A DNA stretch of 64,000 nt. Source: Flagellimonas eckloniae. Its GTDB lineage: Bacteria > Bacteroidota > Bacteroidia > Flavobacteriales > Flavobacteriaceae. The position numbers were made by a program, and so were the translations under genes. Shown in pieces: positions 43,639 to 52,686 of the stretch (position 1 is its first letter; each line of letters starts with the position of its first letter). The notes under the pieces were generated by a model. That model did no database searches. It was given only the letters and a program-made list of their open reading frames with translations, and had not been told where the DNA came from. The stretch is taken from positions 2,218,501 through 2,282,500 of the forward strand of contig NZ_LCTZ01000002.1 in the NCBI RefSeq assembly GCF_001413955.1, in the 5' to 3' direction.

Positions 43639-44262
43639 TTAATCTGGGAGGTTATAAAATGCTTTTACCGCTTCGTAATTTGAATAATCCAGCTTGCTTG
43701 TTTGACCACTCTGGGGCACTATAACATATCGAAATCGATTTCCCCTAAATGCAGCATATTGAAGCTCATCCAAATCACCGCCATCAGTCGTAACCAATCT
43801 CACTAGTATTCCTTCAAACCCTACAGAATTTGTTCCAAAAGTAAAAGAGTAGAACACATCTGACCATCTACCACTGCTTGGCATAGTATATATGCTTGAA
43901 GTGCCCCATTGCCTCAAATACATATATATTAGTGTTTCGTTCCGAAGTTCAATTTGTGAGATTTCAGTGATGGGTATTCTCATTATCTTCGAGCTAGGGG
44001 TGTCCTGACTATTCCAATCAGCATCTAACCAATCTGAATAAATGACATTGGCATTACCGTCCTCTCCATCTTCTCCGTCCTCACCTTGAATACCCTGTTC
44101 TCCTTGTTCACCTTGAATACCTTGTTCCCCCTGTTCGCCTTGTTCGCCTTGAATACCTTGCTCCCCCTGTAATCCGTCAGTTCCATCTTCAGCAGAGCAT
44201 CCACCCAAGCCGATAAATACAGTGAGGAGCAACAGCTTTGAAATTCCATTGATTTTTTTCAT
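43639..44262 (-). CDS. Collagen-like lipoprotein, copy A
   Basis: A 207-aa paralogue of the next gene. The lipobox is LGGC (Cys22). Residues 27-68 are fourteen Gly-X-Y triplets dominated by GEQ, GIQ and GED, making the rod strongly acidic. The C-terminal domain begins NANVIYSDWLDADWN and ends DYSNYEAVKAFYNLPD. The rod is coded by imperfect 9-nt repeats (44059-44184), which could change length by slippage. It is the first gene of the lipoprotein cluster, 27 nt before copy B. Confidence 0.8.
   Translation of the reverse strand: MKKINGISKLLLLTVFIGLGGCSAEDGTDGLQGEQGIQGEQGEQGEQGIQGEQGEQGIQGEDGEDGEDGNANVIYSDWLDADWNSQDTPSSKIMRIPITEISQIELRNETLIYMYLRQWGTSSIYTMPSSGRWSDVFYSFTFGTNSVGFEGILVRLVTTDGGDLDELQYAAFRGNRFRYVIVPQSGQTSKLDYSNYEAVKAFYNLPD
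44059..44184 (-). repeat. Gly-X-Y coding repeat in collagen-like lipoprotein A
   Basis: Fourteen tandem Gly-X-Y codon triplets, mostly GGxGAACAA-type 9-nt units, give a low-complexity tract of about 126 nt. Sequence similarity between units is high enough for slippage or recombination. Confidence 0.75.
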
Positions 44263-44393
44263 AATCCTTGTTTTATTAGTTATAAATTATAGGTTAATGG
44301 GGGAGTCTTGTGTTATACATTACTCCATTTTTAAGACAGAATAATTATAAAACATGGTAAAAGTAATTTGAGGTGTTTTGAGTCCTTATTCCA

Positions 44394-44424
44394 TATGTAA
44401 CATAAGCTTTCACTTATGTAACAT
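44394..44424. promoter_or_regulatory. Pair of direct repeats TATGTAACAT, possible operator
   Basis: The 10-mer TATGTAACAT occurs at 44394-44403 and again at 44415-44424, 21 bp apart, or two turns of the helix. It lies about 130-160 bp upstream of collagen-like gene A, in the 475-bp interval 44263-44737. That phasing is typical of paired binding sites for AraC or response-regulator dimers. Otherwise the interval holds AT-rich sequence and the usp remnant. Confidence 0.35.
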
Positions 44425-44559
44425 CCATTGGTTTTGGACCAAAAACAGCTGTCTAGCCTAAACAACACCTCTTTTTATGCAAAGGAAGATTTAAAAGGAA
44501 ATGTGGTTCAATCCTTCTGAGGTTGAAGCAAAAAATCGGATGTCTCTAAAGATGTATTT

Positions 44560-44713
44560 TGAAATTATAACGCCTTGAAAAATTACTGCCACAGTTATAT
44601 GGAAAAAATGACGTAGGAGCCTATTTTGAAATGAACAGTCTTTCACACGCAAATATTCCTTTATTGGGAATTCCAGAAATTTAGAGGAACAGGAACAGAT
44701 GATTTCGGATTAG
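44560..44713 (+). pseudogene. Decayed 3' fragment of a usp gene
   Basis: This stretch matches the last 150 or so bases of the usp gene ending at 39415. From 44677 to 44715, 39 bases are identical to 39379-39417, including the stop codon. Before that, similarity is broken by substitutions and small indels (CAGTTATATGGAAAAAATGAC against TAGCTATATGGAGAAAATGAC, and AAATATTCCTTTATTGGGAA). A roughly 23-bp deletion removes the ELGMEGIS region. The reading frame is interrupted by stops, so it is non-functional. It indicates a past duplication of usp with later insertion of the intervening genes. Confidence 0.8.
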
Positions 44714-44737
44714 TTCCGTATGCAGTTTTTAAACTAT

Positions 44738-45577
44738 TTAATCCTTAAATTTTAACTCAGAATAAACTGGAAAATGATCTGAGGGATATCTCCCGTCCAT
44801 GGATTCAATCAAAATAGAATTTTTAAGTACGTCCAAACTATTCTGGGTTATAAAGATGTAGTCGATTCTTCTTTTGGCTGCAACAGTAGTATCAAACCTA
44901 TTAAATGTTCCATAAACTCCCTGTTCCTTAATATCCGTTTTGATGTGAGTATCCGTAAAACTCTTTAGAATATTCTGGATGGCTTCGCTAGTACTTTCAA
45001 GATTAAAATCTCCCATAAGAATAACGGGCAAATCGTTACTATTAAGTTCCTCAATTTTGTTTAAGATGAGTTTAGCGCTTTCTTCCCTAGCCTCAACACC
45101 TACATGATCAAAATGGGTGTTGAAAACATAAAATTGTCTGTTATCTTTCTTTGTTTTGAACAGACCATAGGTGCAAATTCTGGGCAATGCGGCATCCCAA
45201 GCCTTTGAGGGCTTTTCAGGAGTCTTGGAAAGCCAAAAGGTATCTTCAAAAAGTAATGTGAACTTTTCCATATTGTAAAAGATAGCCGTGAACTCTCCTT
45301 CTTCGTCTCCATTATCTCTTCCAACTCCAAAAAAAGCGTAGTCTTTAAGTCCATTTTTTATATCATGCAATTGATGTTTCAAACCTTCTTGGGTACCAAA
45401 GATATCAGGAGCATAAAAGTTCAATTGTGAAATAAGAAAGTCTTTTCTATTGTCCCAATTGTTGAGACTATCTCTGGGATTATCGTATTTTATGTTATAC
45501 GTGAGCAGGTCAAAAGACTGTGCAAAACTAGTTTGAACATAGCAAATAAGAAGGCATAAAACAATGGGGTTTTTCAT
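44738..45577 (-). CDS. Secreted endonuclease/exonuclease/phosphatase (EEP) family hydrolase
   Basis: A 279-aa exported protein (signal peptide MKNPIVLCLLICYVQTSFA). EEP motifs are clear: LLTYNIKYDN, GTQEGLKHQL (metal-binding Glu), NTHFDHVGVEAREESA, MGDFNLESTSE, RRIDYIFI and the terminal SDHFPVYSEL with catalytic Asp-His. The fold cleaves phosphodiesters or phosphomonoesters. In PULs such enzymes are frequent but mostly uncharacterised; here it may remove a phosphate-containing substituent of the glycan. It is the last gene of the PUL operon and overlaps the sulfatase stop by 4 nt (ATGA). Confidence 0.85.
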   Translation of the reverse strand: MKNPIVLCLLICYVQTSFAQSFDLLTYNIKYDNPRDSLNNWDNRKDFLISQLNFYAPDIFGTQEGLKHQLHDIKNGLKDYAFFGVGRDNGDEEGEFTAIFYNMEKFTLLFEDTFWLSKTPEKPSKAWDAALPRICTYGLFKTKKDNRQFYVFNTHFDHVGVEAREESAKLILNKIEELNSNDLPVILMGDFNLESTSEAIQNILKSFTDTHIKTDIKEQGVYGTFNRFDTTVAAKRRIDYIFITQNSLDVLKNSILIESMDGRYPSDHFPVYSELKFKD

Positions 45578-47196
45578 CTTATTGGTGTTCCACGCAATCG
45601 CCTAAATGCATCATTTGCTTTGTCGATTTCGACTTTTGGTGTGGTTTCAAACTCTTTTTCGGTTACTCCATAGTGTTGTTGCAAGCTATCTAATTTTTGA
45701 TGCATAATTGCAATTTCCTTAGCATATTTTTTGTCATTTATTGCATTATGCACTTCGTTGGGGTCATTCTCCAAATCATAAAATTCCCACGTATCAATAT
45801 CATCGTAAAAGTGAATAAGTTTATAGCGTTTGGTACGCACTCCATATTGTCGCTTCACCATATGAAAAGCAGGAAAATCATAATAATGGTAATAAATCGC
45901 ATCCTTAAATTCTTCTTGTGAGCCATCCAATAGATTTCTGAATGATTCGCCCTGCATATCAAAACTATACTTGGAACCGCCGGCCAAATCCAGAAAAGTA
46001 GGGGCAAAATCAAGGTTCTGTACCATTGCCTCAATAGTACTACCAGGTTTTATTACACCAGGCAGTTGCATCAATAAAGGCATTTTCAAAGATTCTTCGT
46101 ACATGAACCTTTTATCGAACCAACCATGTTCACCAAGATAAAATCCCTGATCTGATGTGTAAACAACCAAAGTATTATCATCTAATCCGCTCTCTTCCAA
46201 ATAATCAAGTAACTGACCTACGCCTTCATCAACCGCAGCAACAGTGGCCATATAATCTTGAAGATATCTTTGGCCTTTCCAAATAGCCAGCTCCTCCACC
46301 GATAGGTCAGCCTTATGCATAGCATTATTCTTTGGCAAATAAGCTTTATCCCATGCTTTGCGTTGCTCTTCGGTCATTCGCTCAAAATCTGTGGTCCACG
46401 GATTGTGCGCCAGTTCCGTACTACCAAATGCTTTAGACATTTTTAGATCATGACCTTCGTACATATCCTCATAAATGGTCTGCTGTTGTTCTTTTGCAGC
46501 TTGTTGATTTTTAAAATCAGGGAAATAGGTATCAGGCAATGGAAATGTAACGGAATCATATTTGTTCAGATGCCTCAAAGCTGGCATCCAATTCCGGTGC
46601 GGTGCTTTATGGTGTACCATTAAAAAGAAAGGGGAGTCAATATTGTTACGTTGCTTTAACCAATCCAAACTTTTTTTGGTGATGATATCGGTGGCGTATC
46701 CTTTGATAATACTGGTATCGTTTTCCTTTATGAATTCAGGGTTATAATAATTGCCCTGATCATTCAAAATATCCCAATGATTAAATCCAGTGGGTTTGCC
46801 ATGCAAGTGCCATTTGCCAATAATTGCAGTTTCGTATCCTACCTTTCGCAAATGTTTTGGTAAAGTAGCCTGATTGCCATTAAATGGCTCACCGTTCATT
46901 CTAAAACCATTTACATGGCTGTGTTTGCCCGTTAAAATAACTGCCCTACTAGGCCCACAGATAGAGTTTGTACAGAAGCTATTCTGAAAAATTGCCCCAT
47001 TTGTTGCCAACCTATCAATGTTTGGTGTTGGTGCCAATTTGCCAATTTCATGCCCATAGGCACTGATTGCCTGTAACGCATGATCATCCGACATGATAAA
47101 AATGATGTTAGGAGGCAATCCTTCTTGCTCGATACTTTTTTGTTTACATGCGAAAAAGAACAATAAAAAGCATAAAATAATTGGCTTACAGCTCAT
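45574..47196 (-). CDS. Sulfatase (formylglycine-dependent, S1 family) lipoprotein
   Basis: A 540-aa sulfatase with a lipoprotein signal (lipobox FFAC, Cys17). Metal-binding MSDDHALQAISAYG (Asp37, Asp38) precedes the activation motif CGPSR (80-84), whose Cys80 would be converted to formylglycine by an anaerobic or FGE-type maturase not found in this window. Further blocks GKWHLHGKP, HKAPHRNW, YTSDQGFYLGEHGWFDKR and the C-terminal RYKLIHFYDD are typical. It should remove sulfate esters from a surface-bound glycan. It belongs to the PUL operon between GH3 and EEP. Confidence 0.93.
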   Translation of the reverse strand: MSCKPIILCFLLFFFACKQKSIEQEGLPPNIIFIMSDDHALQAISAYGHEIGKLAPTPNIDRLATNGAIFQNSFCTNSICGPSRAVILTGKHSHVNGFRMNGEPFNGNQATLPKHLRKVGYETAIIGKWHLHGKPTGFNHWDILNDQGNYYNPEFIKENDTSIIKGYATDIITKKSLDWLKQRNNIDSPFFLMVHHKAPHRNWMPALRHLNKYDSVTFPLPDTYFPDFKNQQAAKEQQQTIYEDMYEGHDLKMSKAFGSTELAHNPWTTDFERMTEEQRKAWDKAYLPKNNAMHKADLSVEELAIWKGQRYLQDYMATVAAVDEGVGQLLDYLEESGLDDNTLVVYTSDQGFYLGEHGWFDKRFMYEESLKMPLLMQLPGVIKPGSTIEAMVQNLDFAPTFLDLAGGSKYSFDMQGESFRNLLDGSQEEFKDAIYYHYYDFPAFHMVKRQYGVRTKRYKLIHFYDDIDTWEFYDLENDPNEVHNAINDKKYAKEIAIMHQKLDSLQQHYGVTEKEFETTPKVEIDKANDAFRRLRGTPIR

Positions 47197-47242
47197 ACTT
47201 ATATTTTGGACTTGGGTTTTAAACTGTATATGATATTGATGA

Positions 47243-49522
47243 CTATTTTAGAACAAAGGATTTTTTAAGTGATGCGTTGGAATCGGTTCCTACAAAAACC
47301 TCAAATTCACCTGGTTCCGAAACAAACTCCAAACTGCCATTATAGAACTTCAAATCATCAGGAGTCAATTCTAAATTTACTGTTCTACGCTCTCCTTTTT
47401 TCAAAAACACTTTTTTAAAACCTTTTAACTGCCGTATGGGAGGTGTAATGGTACGCACTAAGTCTCGCAGATAAAGCTGAACTATTTCTTCACCATCATA
47501 ATTTCCAGTATTTTCAACAGTAACCGTGATATCCACAGATTCTCCCTGCATTATATTCTTCTTATTCAAAGTAAGGTTCGAATACTCAAAAGTGGTATAA
47601 CTCAATCCATAACCAAAGGATATCAAAGGTGTATTGTCCACATCTAAATAGTTTGATTTGAATTTTTCGAATTTGTCTTTGGGAGCTGGTCTCCCTGTAT
47701 TTTTTACACTGTGATAAATAGGGATTTGCCCCATATTTCTTGGCCAAGTGGTGGTTAACTTGCCTGATGGATTGTAATCGCCAAAAACCACATCAGCAAT
47801 AGCATTACCAGCTTCAACTCCAGGGTGCCAAACTTGTAATATGGCCACTGGTAAGTCAAATTCTTCCGGAATGGTCAATGGTCGCCCACTCATAAGCACC
47901 AAAACTACAGGCTTACCAGTTGCCACTAGTTCACGAATCAGTTTCTTTTGACTATCTGGGATTGAAATATCTGTTCGGCTTGCCGCCTCTCCGCTCATTT
48001 CAGTAGCTTCACCAACTACCGCAACAACTACATTAGATGTTTTTGCCACAGCTAGTGCCTCTTGCAATAACTCTTCAGATGAACGCTTATCAATTGAGAT
48101 TCGCGGTCCGAAAACATTGATTTTCTTGGCAAATTCAGGATCATCGGATATGTTGGCTCCTTTTGCATAAGTAATTCTTGCCCCTGAAGCCACATTTTTA
48201 AAACCTTCCAGTATTGTAACGGCCAGATTTGGATCTCCAGTAGGGGCCCAGGTACCAAGCATATTGTTTCTACTATCCGCCAAGGGACCAACCAAAGCTA
48301 GTTTTGCATCCTTTTTTATGGGAAGGATGTTATCATGATTTTTGAGCAAAACAAAAGAATGTGCTGCTAACTTTCTGGCCAACGCTCTATTTTCGGCTGT
48401 AAGGATATCTTTTTTAGGTCGATCCGTATCCAAATATCTAAAAGGGTCCTCAAAAAGTCCAGATTTATATTTTGCTTCCAATACCTTTCGACAGGCATGG
48501 GTTATCTCTGCCTCCGTTACTTTGTCCTCCTTAACCGATTTTCTCAAGGTGGTCAAAAAACCTTCCCCTACCATGTCCATGTGTAATCCAGCTTTTAAGG
48601 AAAGTGCGGATACAGCTTGCAAATCTCCAAGACCGTGAGCTATCATCTCATTGACTGAGGTATAGTCGGAAATCACTAAACCATTAAAACCCCATCGGTT
48701 CCGAAGCAATTCGGTCAACAGCCATTTATTGCCTGAAGCGGGCACTCCATCAATGTCATTAAAAGAAGTCATAACACTAGCAACACCAGCATCAATAGCA
48801 GCTTTGTATGGAGGAAGATATTGATTGAACATTTTCACCTTGCCCATATCCACCGTATGATAATCACGTCCAGCTTCTGGGGCTCCATAAAGTGCCAGGT
48901 GTTTTACACAGGCGAGCATGGTATTAGATGCTGAAAGGTCGTTCTGTTGATAGCCTTTTACCATTGCCTCTGCTACTTTAGCACCTAAATACGGATCTTC
49001 TCCCGCCCCTTCGGCAATTCTGCCCCAACGCGGGTCACGTGCAATATCGACCATGGGGGAAAAGTTCCAATTGATTCCATCTGCAGTGGCTTCTTTTGCC
49101 GCCATTTGGGCTGCTTGTTCTATTAAATCCATATCCCAACTACAGGAAAGTCCCAAAGGAATTGGATAGGTAGTCTTATACCCGTGAATCACGTCGGCAC
49201 CTATTAACAATGGAATTTTTAAGCGTGTATTGTTTACTGCAAATTCTTGCGCAATCCGTACCCTGTCCGGTCCCGAAACTCCAAAAATCCCACCTACCTT
49301 ACCGGTTTTTATTTTAGTTTCCACATTTTTGCTGACCACGGAGCCCGTTGCAATACCACCCCCAGGGGTTAGCAGATTCAATTGGCCTATCTTTTCTTCC
49401 AAGGTCATTTTTTCCAATAGAGCCTCCACTTCTGGAATCAAATTTTGTCCACGCATAATAGAGACGACCAAAAAAAGGAGAATCATCGTAGATTTCATCA
49501 TGCCATATTTCATCATTTTCAT
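47243..49522 (-). CDS. bglX: Glycoside hydrolase family 3 beta-glucosidase-like enzyme
   Basis: A 759-aa secreted GH3. A signal peptide (STMILLFLVVSIMRGQ) follows a Met-rich start. The first domain has LIGADVIHGYKTTYPIPLG, NWNFSPMVDIARDPRWGR and the nucleophile Asp286 in GLVISDYTSVNEM. The second domain has VVVAVVGEATEMSGEAASR and LVLMSGRPLTI. A C-terminal FnIII-like domain starts YTTFEYSNL. The layout matches BglX-type enzymes that release glucose from oligosaccharides, including the beta-1,2-acting type known from Bacteroides. Two in-frame ATGs near the N-terminus (Met8, Met9) are alternative starts. It is 3 nt after the GH43 gene. Confidence 0.94.
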   Translation of the reverse strand: MKMMKYGMMKSTMILLFLVVSIMRGQNLIPEVEALLEKMTLEEKIGQLNLLTPGGGIATGSVVSKNVETKIKTGKVGGIFGVSGPDRVRIAQEFAVNNTRLKIPLLIGADVIHGYKTTYPIPLGLSCSWDMDLIEQAAQMAAKEATADGINWNFSPMVDIARDPRWGRIAEGAGEDPYLGAKVAEAMVKGYQQNDLSASNTMLACVKHLALYGAPEAGRDYHTVDMGKVKMFNQYLPPYKAAIDAGVASVMTSFNDIDGVPASGNKWLLTELLRNRWGFNGLVISDYTSVNEMIAHGLGDLQAVSALSLKAGLHMDMVGEGFLTTLRKSVKEDKVTEAEITHACRKVLEAKYKSGLFEDPFRYLDTDRPKKDILTAENRALARKLAAHSFVLLKNHDNILPIKKDAKLALVGPLADSRNNMLGTWAPTGDPNLAVTILEGFKNVASGARITYAKGANISDDPEFAKKINVFGPRISIDKRSSEELLQEALAVAKTSNVVVAVVGEATEMSGEAASRTDISIPDSQKKLIRELVATGKPVVLVLMSGRPLTIPEEFDLPVAILQVWHPGVEAGNAIADVVFGDYNPSGKLTTTWPRNMGQIPIYHSVKNTGRPAPKDKFEKFKSNYLDVDNTPLISFGYGLSYTTFEYSNLTLNKKNIMQGESVDITVTVENTGNYDGEEIVQLYLRDLVRTITPPIRQLKGFKKVFLKKGERRTVNLELTPDDLKFYNGSLEFVSEPGEFEVFVGTDSNASLKKSFVLK

Positions 49523-49525
49523 ATC

Positions 49526-51262
49526 TTATTTTATGTCTTGTTCCATGCTAACGGGATCCAACCTTTCTGAAATGCCATTCTCATTGAAAGCTTCAATGGT
49601 TACATAATAATTCTGGTCTGTATTCAAGGATTTCAATTCCAAACTGTTTTCCCCATAAACCAACCAAGAACTGTATAACTTATCAGGAGCAATGCCCCAT
49701 AGTACATTATATCCTTGGCTTCCTTTTACGTTATCCCAAATTATTTTCACATCTCTTTTGTCCTTTTTTCTTGTCACTGTAAGGTTTTTGGGTACTTTAG
49801 GTATTTTCCCATTGCCTTTGCCAAAAACCCGGATACCGGAAATAGAAAGATAAGGAGTGGGAACATGTATGTTTTTAAAGCGAACAAAACGGGCTTTTTT
49901 AGGGATTTTAATTTCATTATAGTCGTTGGGAGTATCTTTTTTATTGGCACTTCGGTCGATAAGCATTGACCATTTTCTTCCATCCAAAGAACCTTCAATA
50001 GTATATTGATGGTACAATCCTGGAATTTTACCATACATATCAGATTCATAATCATTATAGTTTACTTGAACTGCATGAATCAATGAAGGTTTGGCCAAAT
50101 CTATTTCTATCCATTCATCATCCGTGTTGCTCTCTGCCAACCAAAAAGTTTTGATACTCTCATCAACCAGATTTTTAACGCCGTAATTTTCTCTTTCTGA
50201 CGACGCTTTTACGGGTTTTTTATAAGAAAGCAACATCCAGCCCCTAAAACTTCCTTCTTTATCGGAAACCGATGGCGCATAATGTGGATAATCCCCAAAA
50301 TAGGTATCGCAGTACATAATTCCGTCATCATCAAAAAACGTTGGAAATGCACCAATTCGACGCTCCCAACCTATATTTACATTTACGGCCATTGAGGAAA
50401 AGTGCCAATAGACACTTCCAGGACCTACTACCGTGCTTCCATGACCTGCTCCATTAATAAAGCCACCTGGTTTATATGAAAAGGGATTGTTCGGCGCATA
50501 GGTGAACGGCCCCAATGGTGAATCTCCTACATAGGCTCCATCGCCATACACATTGAACTCTGTACCCGGTGCCGCATATTGCAAATAATATTTATTCTTG
50601 TGTTTTGTCATCCATGGTCCTTCAATATAACCGCCCAAAATTGTGTCAGTATGGTTTTCACCGAAACGTTCCCAACCATGCTTCTCAGGTTGAAGGTTGA
50701 AAAGTTCATATACCTTTTCCGAAGGTTTAAAACGCTTTTCTTTGTCCAATTTTTTGGCGCGGATTGGAAATTTATTGGAAGAACCCCAATACATATATGC
50801 CTGATCGTCATCATCTATAAAAAGTGCGGGGTCTTGCAATCTTGTTAGAATGGCTGGGGTAGCTTTCCATAATCCCTTTTCAGGACTATCAGAGTATAGT
50901 ACACTCATTGCGCCGGATGGGTCGCCAGCTACATATAATACAGAATCTTTATAGTTGAAAGCAGCTGGAGCATTTGACCCTTGAAAATACCATTGTTGGG
51001 GAGTAATGAATGTCCAATTGGTCAAGTCTTTTGAGTGCCAATATCCCATGGAACGGGTAACGAACATATAATAATCATCCTTGAATTTGACCACCGCGGG
51101 ATCTGCCCCTGAACGATAGGATAAATTTTTATGGGCATTATAGATCATGTAGGTATAATCCAAGTTTATTGGATTACAATACGTTTGCTGCCCATTTTGC
51201 CCCATAATTGTGAAGGACAAGCACAGAAAAAAGAAACAATATATATTACAAATATTCTTCAT
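49526..51262 (-). CDS. GH43 family glycosidase with F5/8-type and fibronectin III domains
   Basis: A 578-aa secreted enzyme (signal ending TIMGQ). The five-blade propeller has the three acid positions: Asp54 in SGADPAVV, Asp144 in LQDPALFIDDD, and general acid Glu214 in GYIEGPWM. Residues about 345-485 form a discoidin/F5-8 type carbohydrate-binding domain (WLAESNTDDEWIEIDLA, FVRFKNIHVPT). Residues about 490-575 form a fibronectin III domain. GH43 members remove arabinose, xylose or galactose side units; the exact sugar cannot be told. It lies between the second GH144-like gene and GH3. Confidence 0.9.
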   Translation of the reverse strand: MKNICNIYCFFFLCLSFTIMGQNGQQTYCNPINLDYTYMIYNAHKNLSYRSGADPAVVKFKDDYYMFVTRSMGYWHSKDLTNWTFITPQQWYFQGSNAPAAFNYKDSVLYVAGDPSGAMSVLYSDSPEKGLWKATPAILTRLQDPALFIDDDDQAYMYWGSSNKFPIRAKKLDKEKRFKPSEKVYELFNLQPEKHGWERFGENHTDTILGGYIEGPWMTKHKNKYYLQYAAPGTEFNVYGDGAYVGDSPLGPFTYAPNNPFSYKPGGFINGAGHGSTVVGPGSVYWHFSSMAVNVNIGWERRIGAFPTFFDDDGIMYCDTYFGDYPHYAPSVSDKEGSFRGWMLLSYKKPVKASSERENYGVKNLVDESIKTFWLAESNTDDEWIEIDLAKPSLIHAVQVNYNDYESDMYGKIPGLYHQYTIEGSLDGRKWSMLIDRSANKKDTPNDYNEIKIPKKARFVRFKNIHVPTPYLSISGIRVFGKGNGKIPKVPKNLTVTRKKDKRDVKIIWDNVKGSQGYNVLWGIAPDKLYSSWLVYGENSLELKSLNTDQNYYVTIEAFNENGISERLDPVSMEQDIK

Positions 51263-51309
51263 AGTTGAATCTTAAAGTAGGTGTTACCATCCTATCATTT
51301 TATCTTACT

Positions 51310-52686
51310 TCAATAGTTGAAACCCAATTTATCCAGACCTGCTTGTATATCTTCGTTTTGCATAAACAAATTCCACAAAAGACCTGTTCTATGGTTTTCA
51401 ATCATTATGATTTGGGGTCCTTGGTCAATGGCTAGATATGCTTCTGCAACCCAAAAATTGTATTCAGGACTAAAAGCGTCATAAAAACCGGCTGGTCCCA
51501 ACAGTTCATCCCTGTGTTCATAAAAATAGTGAAGCGCCTTAAGCGATTCATCCGGGGTATAGACAATTGAACTAATGGCAGCAGTTGGTGAAACAACCCC
51601 TGTATCGTTCGTAGGATGGTGCGCATTGTAACCAATAGTTCCATCTTCATTTCTGCCATAACTGGCTGTAAGCCCCCAACAGTCTTCCCCATAATCCATA
51701 TAATTTTTAGGGTTGTCCACGCAATAGGAATAATTTATTTTAGAGTGATTTACATTGACATCCCAATAATTGACGTAGTCATCTGAAAGGGTTTTTGGGT
51801 TTAAACCGAGATATGAATAATGCGAAAAAAACAATGGACCGCCGTAGGGAAGAGAATTCCCATGCCGTACCAAAAGAGGATATCCGTATTGATTGTTAGG
51901 ATAGGTAATCCCCCCATTTGAAGCCCAACCATTGGCATATACCTCTTTTGAAATACTATAATCGGGTGATGCAGCGGCCAAAACATATGTGATCAAGACT
52001 TCGTTGTATCCTTTAAGTTCTAAATTGATATCAAAATTGAAACTTGGACTCCAATGCCAATACAAAACGTTTTTGTTCTGCGTATACCAATTCCATTCAA
52101 CTCCTTTCCAAAGGTCATCTGCCTGTTGGGCTAGAGCCTGCTCTGTTTCTGTCCCAGTCTTAAAATATTCTTTAACACAGATAAGGCCCTGGGTCAAAAA
52201 TGCAGTTTCCACCAAATCTCCCCCATTGTCTTTTGCGCTAAACGGAATTACAACACCATTGGTGCCGTTTATCCAATGCGACCATGCTCCATGAAACCTA
52301 TCCGCACCTTCTAAAAAATCTAAAAGGGTTTGTAAACGATCATATCCTTCTTCCCTCGAAATATATCCTCTTTCGATACCCACCAAAATGGCCATCAATC
52401 CAAAACCTGTTCCCCCAGTCGCTACAACATTTGCATCTCTTGATGGGTTATCAGGATGGTATCTTTCCCTTGAGGCCCCAGAGTTTTCCTCTGCAAAATC
52501 CCAGAAATATTTGAAGGTTTCCTGCTGTGTAAGATCCAATAATTCCGTATCGCTAATAGGTGGCTCGCTACCCTGATCATCATCTGAGGGTTCTATTGGA
52601 GTATACGTAAAATCGTCTTTACCTCCACATGAAAAAAGAACTATCAAAAAAAACAAAAGAGGAAAAATAGTATACTTACCCATCAT
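51310..52686 (-). CDS. GH144-like (glycoamylase domain) hydrolase, copy 1, lipoprotein
   Basis: A 458-aa lipoprotein (lipobox LFSC in LLFFLIVLFSCGGKDD). The catalytic part is an alpha/alpha toroid: LLDLTQQETFKYFWDFAEENSG, GGTGFGLMAILVGIERG, RFHGAWSHWING, DNGGDLVETAFLTQGL, WNWYTQNKNVLYWHWSP and the C-terminal VAEAYLAIDQGPQIIMIEN. These blocks define the family named glucoamylase-like (PF10091), which includes GH144 endo-beta-1,2-glucanases. The start is taken at ATG 52686, which shares a base with the previous stop (TAATG); a longer frame from 52764 would run into that gene. It is a tandem paralogue of the next gene. Confidence 0.85.
   Translation of the reverse strand: MMGKYTIFPLLFFLIVLFSCGGKDDFTYTPIEPSDDDQGSEPPISDTELLDLTQQETFKYFWDFAEENSGASRERYHPDNPSRDANVVATGGTGFGLMAILVGIERGYISREEGYDRLQTLLDFLEGADRFHGAWSHWINGTNGVVIPFSAKDNGGDLVETAFLTQGLICVKEYFKTGTETEQALAQQADDLWKGVEWNWYTQNKNVLYWHWSPSFNFDINLELKGYNEVLITYVLAAASPDYSISKEVYANGWASNGGITYPNNQYGYPLLVRHGNSLPYGGPLFFSHYSYLGLNPKTLSDDYVNYWDVNVNHSKINYSYCVDNPKNYMDYGEDCWGLTASYGRNEDGTIGYNAHHPTNDTGVVSPTAAISSIVYTPDESLKALHYFYEHRDELLGPAGFYDAFSPEYNFWVAEAYLAIDQGPQIIMIENHRTGLLWNLFMQNEDIQAGLDKLGFNY

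Noticed and set aside
44059..44184. CRISPR-like repeat array
   Set aside because: The repeats are contiguous 9-nt in-frame units coding Gly-X-Y with no spacers.
44263..44559. Possible protein gene upstream of the usp remnant
   Set aside because: No frame of useful length is open in any direction; only the TATGTAACAT repeats and AT-rich DNA are seen.
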